A stretch of DNA of 64,000 nucleotides from Pontederia crassipes (GCA_030549335.1 CM060189.1:33875001-33939000), one strand, 5' to 3'; positions 31,478 through 43,301 are shown, counted from the stretch's first letter. The notes: generated by a model not told the origin, from the sequence alone. Program-made: numbers and translations.

Positions 31478-31554
31478 ATATATGGAGGATTTCAACTCCA
31501 TTAGTTCCCACCATTCATGCATGTTAATATCCAGATGGTCGAATTCGCTAATAT
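31478..31554 (+). repeat. Inverted repeat arm 1 (77 bp)
   Basis: This is the reverse complement of 32838-32914 with a single mismatch (T at 31506 against C on the opposite reading). The arm starts ATATATGGAGGATTTCAACT and ends GAATTCGCTAATAT. It directly abuts the right end of the possible hAT-like element. Confidence 0.93.
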
Positions 31555-32126
31555 TTGCGTGTACTGTAGAGTTCATTATTCAAAAGTGGCAATGTTGTGC
31601 CGTAGACTAAAAGGCTTTTGGGAAGTGCAATTGTACACACCACCATCTTCAAGCCAAATCATACTATCGATCACAAATTTCCATTGTTCTTGTGATAACG
31701 TAGACATATTTATTTATGAAACAACTAACTAAATATTCTCTACCCACTACATAGCTAACCTCTTTGTAGCCTTAGATGACATCTCACGCAGTACTTTTAA
31801 ATATGACATCCCTGAAATTTGAGGTTTTCTAGTTGAGATTGAAATCAAGATTCAAGAGACTATGACAATGGATATAAACCTCAAAAGGTTATCCACGTGT
31901 GAAATTCTCAGTTGCAATTTTTGTCTATTCTATATAAAACAGCTTCTATGATTTATCTATTAATGATTTCTCGAGAGGGTCTATCTTTTTGTATGTAATT
32001 TTTTAAATTTGAATAAACTTTTGTTGTTTTCCATGATGTGAATCTTTAAAATTCTTAAGGAAGGGGATGAATCTTGTAACAAAGTACAATAAAAATATAT
32101 CTTTTGATACCATCGACAATAGTGTA

Positions 32127-32127
<1 letters not shown>

Positions 32128-32186
<59 letters not shown>
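32128..32186. repeat. ATT trinucleotide microsatellite
   Basis: About 20 ATT units lie in intron 3 of NRAMP copy A. The flank that follows (AAAAATATTCAAGTTATATTC, then CCCGTCTTTTTG) matches the unit that is tandemly repeated three times next to TA microsatellites in copy B (57050-57430). The Asn- or Tyr-repeat open frames across it are artefacts. Confidence 0.95.
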
Positions 32187-32187
<1 letters not shown>

Positions 32188-32837
32188 CGCGCCAAGTTGA
32201 ACAAAAATATTCAAGTTATATTCTCCCGTCTTTTTGTTCCTATAGAAACAAGTCAATTAGGTATTCTTCCGTGTCATATTCATCTGGAGCACAAATAATT
32301 AATCGTAGTTAAACCATGAAAAGACTCAAGTCAGTTAGGTATTATGTCGATCCCTATATATTATTATAGATTAAGAATTCTTAATTTCGATATTTTTATA
32401 ATTATAAGTTCTAAAAAGGTTCGCATTAATGAGAAAACTTAAGAGTTGGTCTGGTGGGTATATGGAGTAATAACTAATAACGACATGTGCACTGACACTA
32501 CTAAAGTTTGCCACTTTACCGAAGAAACAAAAACTCCACGTAATTAATTAATGATCAAGAGTCAACGGTTCTAGCTTTCAGATCAAGTATGAAAATTAAT
32601 ATCACATGGGGCAGGTTTCAACATGCATGGAAATGGAAAGGGGTATTAATCTTTACAAATCACAAACGCTTGACTCTACTTGTACTTCCCTATCTCGATC
32701 TGCATATCGATAGCTATCTATTAATATAGAGAGATACATATATGCTACAAACCAATAACATTGGAGAAATTTATGCATGCATGCATGCGTAATAAAAACA
32801 TATATTATAAGAAAATTGGACGTTATGATCATTTCAT

Positions 32838-32914
32838 ATATTAGCGAATTCGACCATCTGGATATTAACATGCATGAATGGTGGGAGCTAATGGAGTTGA
32901 AATCCTCCATATAT
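32838..32914 (-). repeat. Inverted repeat arm 2 (77 bp), next to the exon 3 donor
   Basis: This is the partner of 31478-31554, about 1.28 kb away. It starts 17 bases into intron 3 of NRAMP copy A (donor at 32931). Copy B keeps the flanking bases (GAATTCAACCAT, then ATATATGTCTTAG) but lacks about 54 bp in between. Confidence 0.93.
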
Positions 32915-33744
32915 ATCTTGGTTTGACTCACCTCATATCGATGATTAGCTCCTGCTTGCAGGTCCGTTTCCACTGCACGCGACATGATTTAAAAAAAAAA
33001 CACGAAGATTACATGATCTGCATGTATACGTACTCATAAATCAAAACTCTTAAAACTTGACAAAGTAAAATTTCCACTTAATTTTTTGTTCCTTTGTTGA
33101 TATAATTTTCCAATGATATATGTATATATATACCATTAAGTGTATGAGAATATGAGTCTGGCGAAAAAAGGAATCCATTCGACGCGATTAATACTCGATA
33201 ATAAACCTAGAAATAAAAAAAAGTCAGAGAGCATGCGTATGTGCTGACTAATGACTCACAGTTGGCAGGATCAAGATAAGCTAAGGAAACGAGAAATCCA
33301 GGTCCAACATGAGCCATGAACCGTTGCCATCCGGGCTTCTGCATAATTATCATTAATTGATTACAATCCACGGACGGTGACAATCAATCAAAAAAAAAAA
33401 AAAAAGAAACATAATTTCTCAGGCATGAGTGCATGCATGCAGAACTGAAAATTAGTCGAGGGAAAAAATATGGAGGTGTAATTGATTCTAACCTTGTCTT
33501 GGGCATCTCCATCTTTGTGAGGTGACTGCCCTTTGGTGCTCTCTCTCTCATCCTCCTCACCACCTTGCAGTCCAGCCACTACTACTCTCGTGTCTTGAAA
33601 GCCTTCCCTCCCCCTGCTGCTGATTCGGCAGCCACTCGCCTGCTTTCTCTCCCCTGAGCACCACCACCCTCCATGTAGTAGAACTTAGTTTCTGCTACAA
33701 TTTTATATTGTTTTGAGTTGAAGCTGGCTGTGCTGACAGGAGCC

Positions 33745-33751
33745 TTATATA
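33745..33751 (-). promoter_or_regulatory. TATA box of NRAMP copy A
   Basis: On the minus strand CTATATAAGGCTC lies 71 bp before the ATG at 33674. The same box and surrounding bases (AGCCTTATATAG on the plus strand, next to GCTGGCTG..CTGACA) are kept in copy B at nearly the same distance. Confidence 0.75.
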
Positions 33752-34298
33752 GAGATGTGGTGCCGGTTAACTCTCTCTGAAGCCCTAATGGAATAATGGG
33801 ATGTTGATTATTGCCTGTGATAAATTAGATGCAATAGATTTTTTTTGGTCAAACGAATAATTGTTTTTTATGTACAACTAGAGAAATATTCTTTTCCTGT
33901 CACATATAAATTAATTGATTTTGTAATTTTTCAATCACATCAAAATTCATAATTTTTTTTATCAAATCTTTTCCCTTGAAGTTATTTTTGAGCATGACAA
34001 AAGAAAAGAGAAACGAAATAAAATGTGAATCTCATATATATTAGGACATAAATTCGTTGATAAATTAGATAAGTGTCTTGGATTTAATTCTCGCTGTGTT
34101 ATGTATTATTGATTGATTTTCGTGGCGACTCTTTAACCACTTATGCACTTGCACTATATTTTCCCCCCAAAAAAATGTTTAATTCGGAATCAAATTTTAT
34201 CAACTTTTATTATATTAATGAAGAGCATCACTACTAATTAGTCTTCGATCACTGACCCTAAAATGTGTTTAACTTTTATAAAATATAAATACATACAT

Positions 34299-34302
<4 letters not shown>

Positions 34303-34351
<49 letters not shown>
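34303..34351. repeat. TA microsatellite
   Basis: An alternating AT run of about 49 bp lies in the upstream flank of NRAMP copy A. Confidence 0.95.
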
Positions 34352-34355
<4 letters not shown>

Positions 34356-34760
34356 ATTAACAAAGGATTATGGCACGAATCATGCGCGTATTGAAACTTA
34401 ATCATATCCAAGTGTACGCCTGGGTTCCACGAATGATTCTGAAATTCCATTTATTCTACTGAGAACAAATGACATGAATCATGAGTCAGGATACTAAACT
34501 TTTAATTTCTTACAGTGCACTATAATATTTAATTGAGTTGTTTCATGTTTTTTTTTATTATCAGCCACTTATAATACATTTGTTGTCTATCTATCTATCT
34601 GGGGGGATATATATACGTAGACCAGAAGAATAGGGTTGTTTAAACCCTGGATGCAACAGAGATCTGATGTTGACAAGTTAATTCTCTTTCCTATCATGCG
34701 GAAATATTAACAAAAGAATTACAAGAATTGAGAAAGTTTGAATCTCTTCTTCAATCCATC

Positions 34761-36779
34761 CTAAGAGCAATTATATTTTCTTCTATTTTTTATTTATGAC
34801 CTAACTATATGTATTATATGTAATTAGATTGAATTAATAGATAATGTTAACACCCTCAAATTCTTTTTAATAATAAAATATTAGTTTACGTAATTAAATA
34901 AATTAGAAAAAAATGATTACTTATCAAGAATAATAGAAATAAAGTTTATAGGAAATAAAATTATAGTAAGATAATAAATAAGAAAAAAGAGAAAATATAA
35001 GTTTAAAATAGAAATAAGGATTTAGACTAACATTAGTCATTTAAGTTTTAATTTGAATCTAATTATAAGTTTAATTTATAAAGGACTCTCAATGAGAGTT
35101 AAAATAAGTATTCTAAGTTTAACAATATTAAGAAGATAAAATAATATTATTTTATTTCAAAAATTAGAAAATATTAATATTAATTAATTATTTAAGTAAA
35201 AAATTAGGAATAACAATGACTAAAAGTGATAGAATAAAAAAATAATTAGAAGATGACTAGGGATAAATTTTGAACTAAGATTGAATTGGGACTCCCAATA
35301 AGCTTTAAATTAGGAATTTTAGGTTAAAAATATTAAGAAAATAAAATAACAATAAATTATTATTTTAATTCTAAAAATTTAGTATTAAAAATAACTATTA
35401 TTAACTAATTCCAAAACAATATTATAAATTAGAAGATAATGAGATGTTATGAAGAGATAGGAGTTTGATTGAAGAAGAAAAGAAAAGAAACAATGGAAAA
35501 GGAAATAAGAAAAAAGATTAAGTTAATTAAAATAATAAATAGAATTAAATTAATTTTGTGATTAGACTTTTAGTTAGAATGGAATGTGCATTATCCCATA
35601 TATAAGGTTCTTTCTTCCCTTAAGTCAAATGATTTTTTTCATCAACTTTGAACCATATTTTCTCTCACCTCGATACACGTGCAACATTGCTCTTAACCTT
35701 TTGTTACTCGTAGGCTCCTTTTGTTACTCGTAGGCTCTTTTGGCATTATTAGCGGTTTGATGAGTGAACGATGATATGAATTTCTTACTCATTATTATTA
35801 GGGCAGAAGCATGATTTTCTTAATTTACGTTGTAATTAAATAACATAATATATTTTTAATCGTTTACTTGATATATGAAATCCCCATGTTATCTTAACTC
35901 TTTTGCAGAAAACATAGATAAAATCTTCTAACTTTATAAACATTTATATTTCAGCAAGTACCCTCACGCTGCATAGGGGTATCCGGCAGTCAAGTTGAAA
36001 GAGTCCTTACATGGTGGTACTTGACGCCACTGAAAAGGAGAAGCTGAGCTGGCAGGAAAAGCAAAATGCTAGCTGTCATCTAAAATTTTGCATAAATGGA
36101 TGAAGGCACTAGGACAAGTGTCATACATCCACTTGCCTGATGAAGGAAAGAGAGAGGAATACAAAAAAGGTGGTGTACTAGGATGGACAACGGTCGTGCA
36201 TCAGATGGCTGAACAAAAAGCATATGCTATACAAGGGACAAGTGTAAAAAATCCAATGGTGGACAGAAATGATGCCAAAATATAAAAAGGAAAAAGAATC
36301 TCAAAGATGGGGGGCCAGCAATGATCGAGAGGTAACATTGGAGAGCAAGAAGCAGTCGGAGGGCTGGAGCAGGCCAACCATGAAGGAAGTCAGGCCATCT
36401 TTCGGAGGAGAGAGAACTAGCCGAGCTGAGAAGGGAGGCTGGAACTCTACTACATTGATGCTATCTTTTGCTACTTTTAGTCTGTCATTTTATTATTTTG
36501 CTTTCTGAATCTTTTTGTTGAACAATGTTTAGTAGTAGTTTGATGATGTTTTGTGTTGTGATCAATAGTTATGTATAACTAATTAGCCATCATGGTTGTG
36601 TGATATTTCTTGATGGGATCAAACTCTTTTGTTATGTCACTTATGGATTGGATGCATATTTTCTTAATTTGTAATGCTGATTTTACTTGCTGGATTTCAT
36701 CTTCTTTGTCGATACTTGATTTTTCCTCTATGCAACAGACTCCTAAGAGGGAACATATGTTGTCTTAGTGTCCCAGCAA
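34761..36779. other. Intergenic region, AT-rich then unknown repeat-like sequence
   Basis: 34761-35940 is AT-rich with no gene seen. 36000-36780 has a more balanced composition with short open frames at 36088-36285 and 36269-36508 that I do not recognise. It ends at the CACTA insertion, and the same kind of sequence (AGCTGAGA..G, GGCTGGA/GGCTGAA) resumes after it at 44627. It may be an old retroelement split by the CACTA element. Confidence 0.5.
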
Positions 36780-37479
36780 GGACACTACAAGAAAATCGAA
36801 TAATAGCGACCCAACAACCGAGACGCTAATGCAGTGCTATTGAGTCTCTAGAGCAAATAGTGTCCCTTGAGCGTCCAACTAGCGATGAAAAATGTGACGC
36901 CAAAAATCGGTGACTAATGGCATCACAATAGAGCCAAAGAATCCGGAGACGCTACTAGCGTCAATAGTCAAAGTTACGAAGATGTGTGATGTTTGGTTGG
37001 GAGGTGTCATCAAACGATGTTATGACAACACTAAAGTGGCGCAACAACTGAGACATTATTCCGACGCTCAAGAGACGCTAACGTTATGCGTTAGTTGACA
37101 CGATTTTGGCGCTAGAGGCCAACATCATGTTTGTTGCGTCGCCAATGAGACGCTAAAGTGACGTTAAAGATGATATATTGAATATAGCGCTGACTACGTC
37201 TGCGACGCGAGTGTGACGTGACGGAGGTGCTAATCGCAGATTTTTTTACCCATTACAACTTTATTTTTCCCTTCCCATACCATACAATTATATAATGCAT
37301 ATAAATGCATTGATATTCATCACATGCATAATATGAAAGCATCACAGGCACAATATTTAAGATAAGAATATGAAAAATAATAAACTGAAAAGTAATAAAC
37401 TGAACTAAGTAGTATATCTAATAATAAGTCTATAAGTAACAAAAGTATAGTTTTTATCCATGGTTTATTTCTATCTAAG

Positions 37480-39170
37480 GTTTGGGAGTTATTGTTGTCG
37501 TTTCGGACGTTTGATCCCGACGTGCTCGGTCCATGGTCTCGACGGGAATTGATTCTGCATCAGGATCAATTCTTGAATCACCTGTAATAGCGGAGCCAAC
37601 TACTGTGATATTTGCTCTGATAGCTACTGCGATAGCTGCATCATATCAGGCAACAGATGGGCTCAGAGCAGATGGGCCGCCTGCATATCCTCCGCTCCTC
37701 CTAAGTACACGAGCGGTTATGTCGAGGCTACGAAAGTATCCTCCTTATGTCATGCGGCCACCTCCTCCCAAACAGCAGGGTCTTCTATGAAATATAAAAA
37801 CTATACAATCATGTAATATATAAATTATATATAAAAAAATATATAAATTAAAAATATGAATCTCTTCCAAGAAACATTACCTGGTTGCTAAGTACTCGGA
37901 TTATCTCCATACTTTTCAGCCATTTTCGCATTATACTCATCCTAAAAAATTTAAACATTGCACATTTAATAAATAGTGCACTAACTGTGATATTTGCTCT
38001 GATAGCTGCTGCGATAGCTGCGTCATATCAAGCAACAGATGGGCTCGGAGCAGATGGGCCACCTGCATATCCTCCACTCCTTCCAAGTATATGAGCGATT
38101 GTGTCGAGGCCACGAAAGTATCCTCCTTATGTTGTGCGGCCACCTCCTCCCAAACAGCAGGGTCCTCTATGAAATATAAAAACTATACAATCATGTAATA
38201 TATAAATTATATATAAAAAATACATAAATTAAAAATATGAATCTCTTCCAAGAAATGTTACCTGGTTGCTGAGTACTCGAATTATCTCCATACTTTTCAG
38301 CCATTTTCGCATTATAGTCATCCTAAAGAATTTAAACATTGCACATTTAAAAAATAGTGCACTAACTTTAACAACCAAGTGAACATGTGATGAGACTTAC
38401 TAGAAGTCTACGAGCAGTGGGTGTGATCAAGTCGTTGGTCTTTCGACTCTTATGCGTGGCCTCGTAGACCATGCGAAAGTCCACATGACCATCTTATTTC
38501 TCCTCCTACAATAAAGTTTTAAATTTTATAAAATAAGTATAAGTTAAAAGTTTGATTAATTAAATTTGTATGTAAATTATTATGTGCCATCGATGCTCGT
38601 CAAATCGCATCGACCCCCTATGTGGATGTGGGCCTCGAGCTTCGAAAGTCGGTTAATTCTTGCCTTTTTCGACTTCTTTTGCCATTGTTCATCCATCCTT
38701 TATGAACATCACATATTTAGACTTTCAAAAATTATAAAATTAATAAAAATAATTTAAAAGTAAACATACTTACCACTTCCTACATAAGAACTTCCAAACC
38801 GAGCGCCTAATATGCTTTGTGCATCTTTGTATGCCCTGCTCCAAAGTGAGGCCGGTGGACATGACGATCTTGCGAAACTTGTACAATCGATTTCAGAGGC
38901 ATTTCACAGCCACCTCCTCAAAAGCTCTCCAGATTATCCTTAAACTAAGATCTAGATGAAACTGATTTGCCTCCTATACAATATGTTAAAACTTAATAAT
39001 TTAAAAATAAGATAAAAAAATTATGTAACCCAAATAGAAGATCATACCATAAAGGTTCGAAAGATGTCATTGCGCACTTGAATTGAGACATCTTTCAGGA
39101 TCCTGCACCTTCCGATAAGTGGAAAAGAACGAGAACACTGACATCCCGCACGGTACTAGCGAGTATGAAA
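37480..39170 (-). pseudogene. Degenerate CACTA-associated coding remnants (Transposase_24-like)
   Basis: Minus-strand translation gives pieces such as DFRMVYEATHKSRKTNDLI (38400-38480), RIIWRAFEEVAVK and RKIVMSTGLTLEQG (38790-38960), and DPAVWEEVAAQHKED plus a Gln/Leu-rich coiled-coil-like stretch (LSQQLSEQISQ) at 37580-38150. Order and style fit the second ORF of plant CACTA elements, but stops interrupt it. The identification is tentative. Confidence 0.45.
37602..38366. repeat. Tandem duplication of about 382 bp inside the CACTA element
   Basis: Two adjacent copies (37602-37983 and 37984 to about 38366) share ACTGTGATATTTGCTCTGAT, AGGCAACAGATGGGCTC-type sequence and the non-coding tail with ACATTACCTGGTTGC, at well over 90 percent identity by eye. 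The unit covers a coiled-coil-like exon remnant and its intron. Confidence 0.92.
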
Positions 39171-40589
39171 GTGGTCCTGTAAATTACAAATAAGAATTAA
39201 TTTTTAATGATAAGCAAAACTATAATAAAATTTCTACAACTTACTTAACTTACGGCTGAACAATATTATTCACGGTGACCACTCCATTATCATGTAATCC
39301 CTCTTCATCTTTGAAGAGGAATCATTATCCAGTACAGCTGGGTAGACTGAGAAGGTCCGACATCAACTATGAGCCCTAATACAAAATAAATCATTAGTGT
39401 CATACTAAATTAAACTAGTGATAATTGATATTTGTACAGTAATGTTCTCACCTCGAGTAATGTCTATCATTGCATGATCCGTGGCAGTCTGCTTGTCAGA
39501 ATGTGATAAGTCGGATGCTTGTGCTATCGGCGGCGTAGCAATTGACATTATTAAAAAATAATTAATGTAATTAATTGAGAAATATAATGTCAATAATAAT
39601 AAATATATCACCTGGGGTAAGATGTCGCTCGCCAACGCTAGAATGTGGTAAAGCGTCCGGTAATCTCGGCGGTGGCGTAGCAACTATCATAAAAAAATAC
39701 TTAAAATACTTGCATGTATTTAAAATTTTAGAATATACAAAAAATAACTTGGTGTAACATGTCGATCGTCATCGTGCGATTGAGACGTCCTGTCTATGTG
39801 CCCCGTCGACGGTGGAGTAACTATCACAAAAATAAAATAATTAGAAAACTGTATCGCCTACTATGTGGCACATACTTGGAGTGATAAGTGGAGACGACCC
39901 ACCAATGGATCGCTTACTATGAGATTTCGAAAGAAGCAACACTTTCATTTTGATATGCCACATTAATAAATTCATCAACACCATCCTTATATTCTTCTGT
40001 TATAATGCCATGTTTATCCTTCCAACGACGAATCCAACTATGATATGACTTTGTCATTTCTGTAACGAGCAACATTAAGCCATATGTCAATAAATTATTG
40101 TATTTGAAACATGTGATTTTGAAGCCATGAAGTCCAAAATCACATGTTTCAAGTACTTGATCGTCGTATCAGAATCAACCATAATGTATATTTTGGGTAC
40201 CAAGATGTCTCTTTTTTTTTCATAATCTCATTTTATTACCAAGAATGTCAAACGTTATGATTAACTCAACCATCTATAAAGTAGGAATTAGATTAATTTC
40301 ATGTAATTAATTAGGAATTAGATTAATTTCAAGTAATTAACTTAATATGGTATTAGATTAAAAAATAGCAAATTAACTAGGAATTAGATTAGTTTCAAGT
40401 AATTAACTAGTGATTAACCTAACATGTATTAAATTAAAAAAATAGCAAATTAACTAGGAATTACATAATGGATGGTGGTGGGTTCGTACCTTCTTAAGCA
40501 GAGAAGGATGGCGATGGACGACGGAGGAGGGTAAGCGGTGGAGGAAGGCGGAACATTTGGAACATTTTGTTTCTGAACGCGGGCGATGG

Positions 40590-40990
40590 GCGGCACCGGA
40601 CGGAGGAGCATAGATGACGGAGGAGGCGGAGGGCGAGCCGTGGAGGAGGCAGAGGGCGGGCCACGGAGGAGGCGAAGGGTGGGCCGCGGAGGCGGAGGAG
40701 GTGGAGGGTGGGCCACGGAGGAGGCAGAGGGCGGCGGAAGGCGGATGGCGGCGGAAGAGGCGGAGGGCGGCGGGACACAGAGGTAGAGAGCGGAGGAGGG
40801 CGGTTGGGCGGAGGAGGCCGGCGCAGGGCGAATCGAAGGAGGGCGGTTGGGCGGACGACGACGAGTTCAACGAGGGTGGGGTCGGTCGTCGGATCAGTGG
40901 GCGTCGATCGTCGGGCGTCGGGCGTCGGAGCAGCGGGCATCGACCGTCGGGCGTGTCGATCACGGTGAAAATCGGCGAGCGAACGAAGTA
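40590..40990. repeat. GC-rich minisatellite in the CACTA element
   Basis: Degenerate repeats of GGAGGAGGC.GAGGGCGG.C dominate. Because A/T stop codons are absent, several frames on both strands stay open (for example 40454-40963 minus and 40614-40991 plus). None shows a protein family. It may be the first exon of the CACTA ORF on the minus strand, but this is not demonstrated. Confidence 0.8.
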
Positions 40991-41160
40991 ACAATAAAAC
41001 GTGAAAATGCATAAGAGGGGTTAGGGATTTAATTAAGTTAAGTATTTAGTGCCTCACTTAGACGCGATGCTACTTAGACGCTAAGGGGCCGCCATCATTG
41101 AGACGCTATTTCGAGGCTGTAGGGATGCTATTTCGAATTTTCTTCCTAATTTAAGATTAT

Positions 41161-41395
41161 ATGTGCGAGATTAAGTGATAATAATATGTATATGTGTACG
41201 TGTTATATATGTGTATTTATATGTCAATATATGCCCGATTACATGAGGGTAATAAAAAGTCGGCTAATGCGGCTGTATAGAGAAGCTAATGCGTTGCTAA
41301 AATATATTAGCGACACACTAATGCCGTAGTAGCGTCTCTATTATCTTAGCGTCTCAATGTCGAGGCGCTAGGGCGACGCTAATATGTTTTCTATA
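41161..41395. repeat. Internal direct repeat of the CACTA element, copy 1
   Basis: ATGTGCGAGATTAAGTGATA ... AATAAAAAGTCG.CTA.TGCGG ... GCTAAAATATATTAG.GACA is repeated at about 43450-43700. The two copies lie on either side of the nested CACTA-like element. Confidence 0.8.
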
Positions 41396-41800
41396 TTCTA
41401 ATTTTCTATTATATGTATGTAATTTTCTTTGCCGATAGGTTTTCTATCACTACAAGAAAATCACGATTTTCCGACGGGCAATTTCTGACGGTTCGAAATC
41501 CGTCGTAATTTGCGATGGATTTTTCGACGGTTTCATTTCAGACATATTTTTCGACGGTTATGACCTTCAGAAATGATTTATATCATTATTTAATTTTTTG
41601 ATGATTAGGAACGTCGATATTTTTGACGGATATCCATCCGTCGCAATTTCTGACGGATTTTTCGACGGTTACGATCGTCGGAAATGAAAAAAATTAAATT
41701 ATATAATTTGTTATATTATTATTTAATGTTTCCAACGGATTTTCTGATGGTTAGGACCATCAGAAATGAAAAAAATTAAATTATGTAATTTTTTATATTA

Positions 41801-42278
41801 TTATTTAATTTTTCGACGGTTAGGAACGTCGATATTTCCGACGGATATCCATCCGTCACAAAATCCGTCGTAATTTCCGACGGTCGTAACCGTCGATAAA
41901 TATATAATAATATCATATAATTAATATTTTTACAATTAAATATTTGTGACGGTCACAACCATCGGTAATTTTAAAAATAATTAATATATGCATTTCCGAC
42001 GGTCAGAATAGTCGGTAAATAAATTTCGTTATTCCGCTTTTTATTTAATTTTTCGACGGATAGGAATGTCGATATTTCTGACGGATATCCATCCTTCGCA
42101 AAATCTACCGCAATTTTCGATGGTCGTAACCGTCGGTAAATATATAATAATATCATATAATTAATATTTTTATAATTAAATATTTGTGACGGTCACAACC
42201 GTTGGTAATTTTAAAAATAATTAATATATGCATTTCCGACGGTCAGAATCATCGGTAAATAAATTTCGTTATCCCACT
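41801..42278. repeat. 240-bp tandem duplication in the nested element
   Basis: The units start TTATTTAATTTTTCGACGG at 41801 and 42041 and stay collinear to about 42278 (ATATCCATCC, AATATATAATAATATCATA, GACGGTCAGAAT). They differ by scattered substitutions. Confidence 0.9.
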
Positions 42279-42389
42279 TTTTTTTTCCATTTTCCCGCTT
42301 TCTCGTCGTTCGAAATTCAATATATACCCTCTCCTCTCCTCTCTCACCCTCCACTCCTCTCTCTCTCCCTCCTCTTCTCTCTCACCCTC

Positions 42390-42725
42390 TGTCGGCCACT
42401 CTCCCTCTCCCTCTCCCTCTCCCGGCCGGCGAGCCTCTGACTGGACGTCGTCGACCGCCGGCGACCCTCTCCTGCCATCTCTCTCTCTCCGGCCCGGACT
42501 GCCAGGCGGCCGCTTTGGGCCGGATCGATCGTCTGGCGGTCGGATCCGGCCCCAGCGGCCCGGATCGGCCGTTGGCAGCTCAGATCCGACGTCGGCGGTC
42601 GGATCCGGCCCCAACGGCCCGGATCAGGCGTCGGCGGCCCGGATCCGGGCGCCAGGCGCCGGATCCAGCCCCCAGCGGCCGGATCGACCGCCTGGCGGCC
42701 GGAGCTGGCCGCAACTCGATCTGGC
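42390..42725. repeat. CT- and CCGGATC-rich island in the nested element
   Basis: A CTCTC-rich run (42330-42420) passes into degenerate tandem units of about 27 bp of CGGATCCGGCCCCAGCGGCC type. Open frames on both strands (42249-42614 minus, 42515-42892 plus) are caused by base composition. Confidence 0.75.
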
Positions 42726-43301
42726 CGCTAATTTTTTTATATTTAAAATATTCTTTGCGACAGTTGCGACCGTCGAAAGATCGACGATTACGACGACCGT
42801 CGGAAGTTTTGACAGTTGCGACCGTCGAAAACTTTCGACGGTTCGAACCGCCGGCCTTTTCCGACGGTTCTGACCATCGATATTTCCGATGAATTTTTTT
42901 TATCATCGCAAATCGATTTGCGATGAGCGTTTTTTTGACGGATCGATTCCGGCTGAAAAACTATCGGTAATTGAATTACCGACGATTTTCGGGCTGATTA
43001 CCGACGGTCCAAACCGTCGGTAATCAACATTTTTTTAGTAGTGTCTATGTATTCTAATTTTCTATTTTAGATTTTCTATATATTGTAATTTTCTATTATA
43101 TGTATGTTAGGTCTATGTATTCAAGATAGTGTCTTATCGCATTGTGCCCCGTTCCAGTTGTTTTGTTCCCTTCCCACTCTAAAAATTATGGAATGCATAT
43201 ATAATTATTCATGTATATGTATATAAAATTATAAAGTCTATATGTATATGACAAAATTGTGTATATATATCTCTAATATATGTGTATGTATATGCCTACA
43301 T

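Larger units (their letters stand above)
27059..33674 (-). pseudogene. NRAMP metal transporter copy A, frameshifted, altered metal site
   Basis: NRAMP proteins move divalent metals with protons across membranes; the closest relatives I recognise are rice NRAMP1/NRAMP5. Exons on the minus strand: 33674-33493, 33338-33260, 32972-32932, 29799-29721, 29606-29502, 29360-29251, 28908-28727, 28548-28479, 28302-28129, 28026-27922, 27785-27654, 27584-27489, 27406-27059. Every intron is GT-AG and phases match copy B. Domain landmarks: [34 protein letters not shown], and the end [12 protein letters not shown]. Three oddities stand out. Exon 1 has five C (33610-33614, + strand) where copy B has six, so the upstream ATG frame stops after 30 codons. 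TM1 reads DPAN instead of DPGN. TM6 reads VPHN instead of MPHN. Without the frameshift the product would be about 567 residues. The next in-frame ATG is at the start of TM1 (exon 2). It is either a decaying duplicate or a copy with changed substrate, and the single-base loss could also be an assembly error. Confidence 0.85.
26800..34760. repeat. Duplicated NRAMP block, unit A
   Basis: This unit is collinear with 52180-59810 over the whole gene, both flanks and most introns. Left flank similarity starts near the 3' side (ATTATATAAC.GGAACAT, then AGATCGAAG at about 26835 and 52210). Right flank similarity ends after GAAAGTTTGAATCTCTT (about 34733 and 59781). The units are in direct orientation. 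Differences are mainly element insertions and microsatellites. Confidence 0.85.
41448..43043. mobile_element. Nested CACTA-like non-autonomous element with CCGACGGT repeats
   Basis: The left end is CACTACAAGAAAATCACG. The right end (reverse strand) is CACTACTAAAAAAATGTTG. The presumed 3-bp duplications differ (TAT and TCT). The body is built from many copies of ACCGTCGGT/CCGACGGT in both orientations, often paired as short palindromes (for example GACGGTCACAACCGTTGGT). No transposase is present. It lies inside the 7.8-kb CACTA element and is therefore younger than it. Confidence 0.85.

Noticed and set aside
32067-32312. Open frames with poly-Tyr, poly-Asn or poly-Ile
   Set aside because: They are direct translations of the ATT microsatellite.
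36910-37098. 62-codon ORF near the CACTA left end
   Set aside because: It lies in the subterminal repeat region (AGCGTC/GACGCT motifs) and has no family signature.
40454-41012. Pro/Arg-rich or Gly/Arg-rich ORFs on both strands
   Set aside because: GC-rich minisatellite inside a CACTA element; the frames are open by composition and show no domain.
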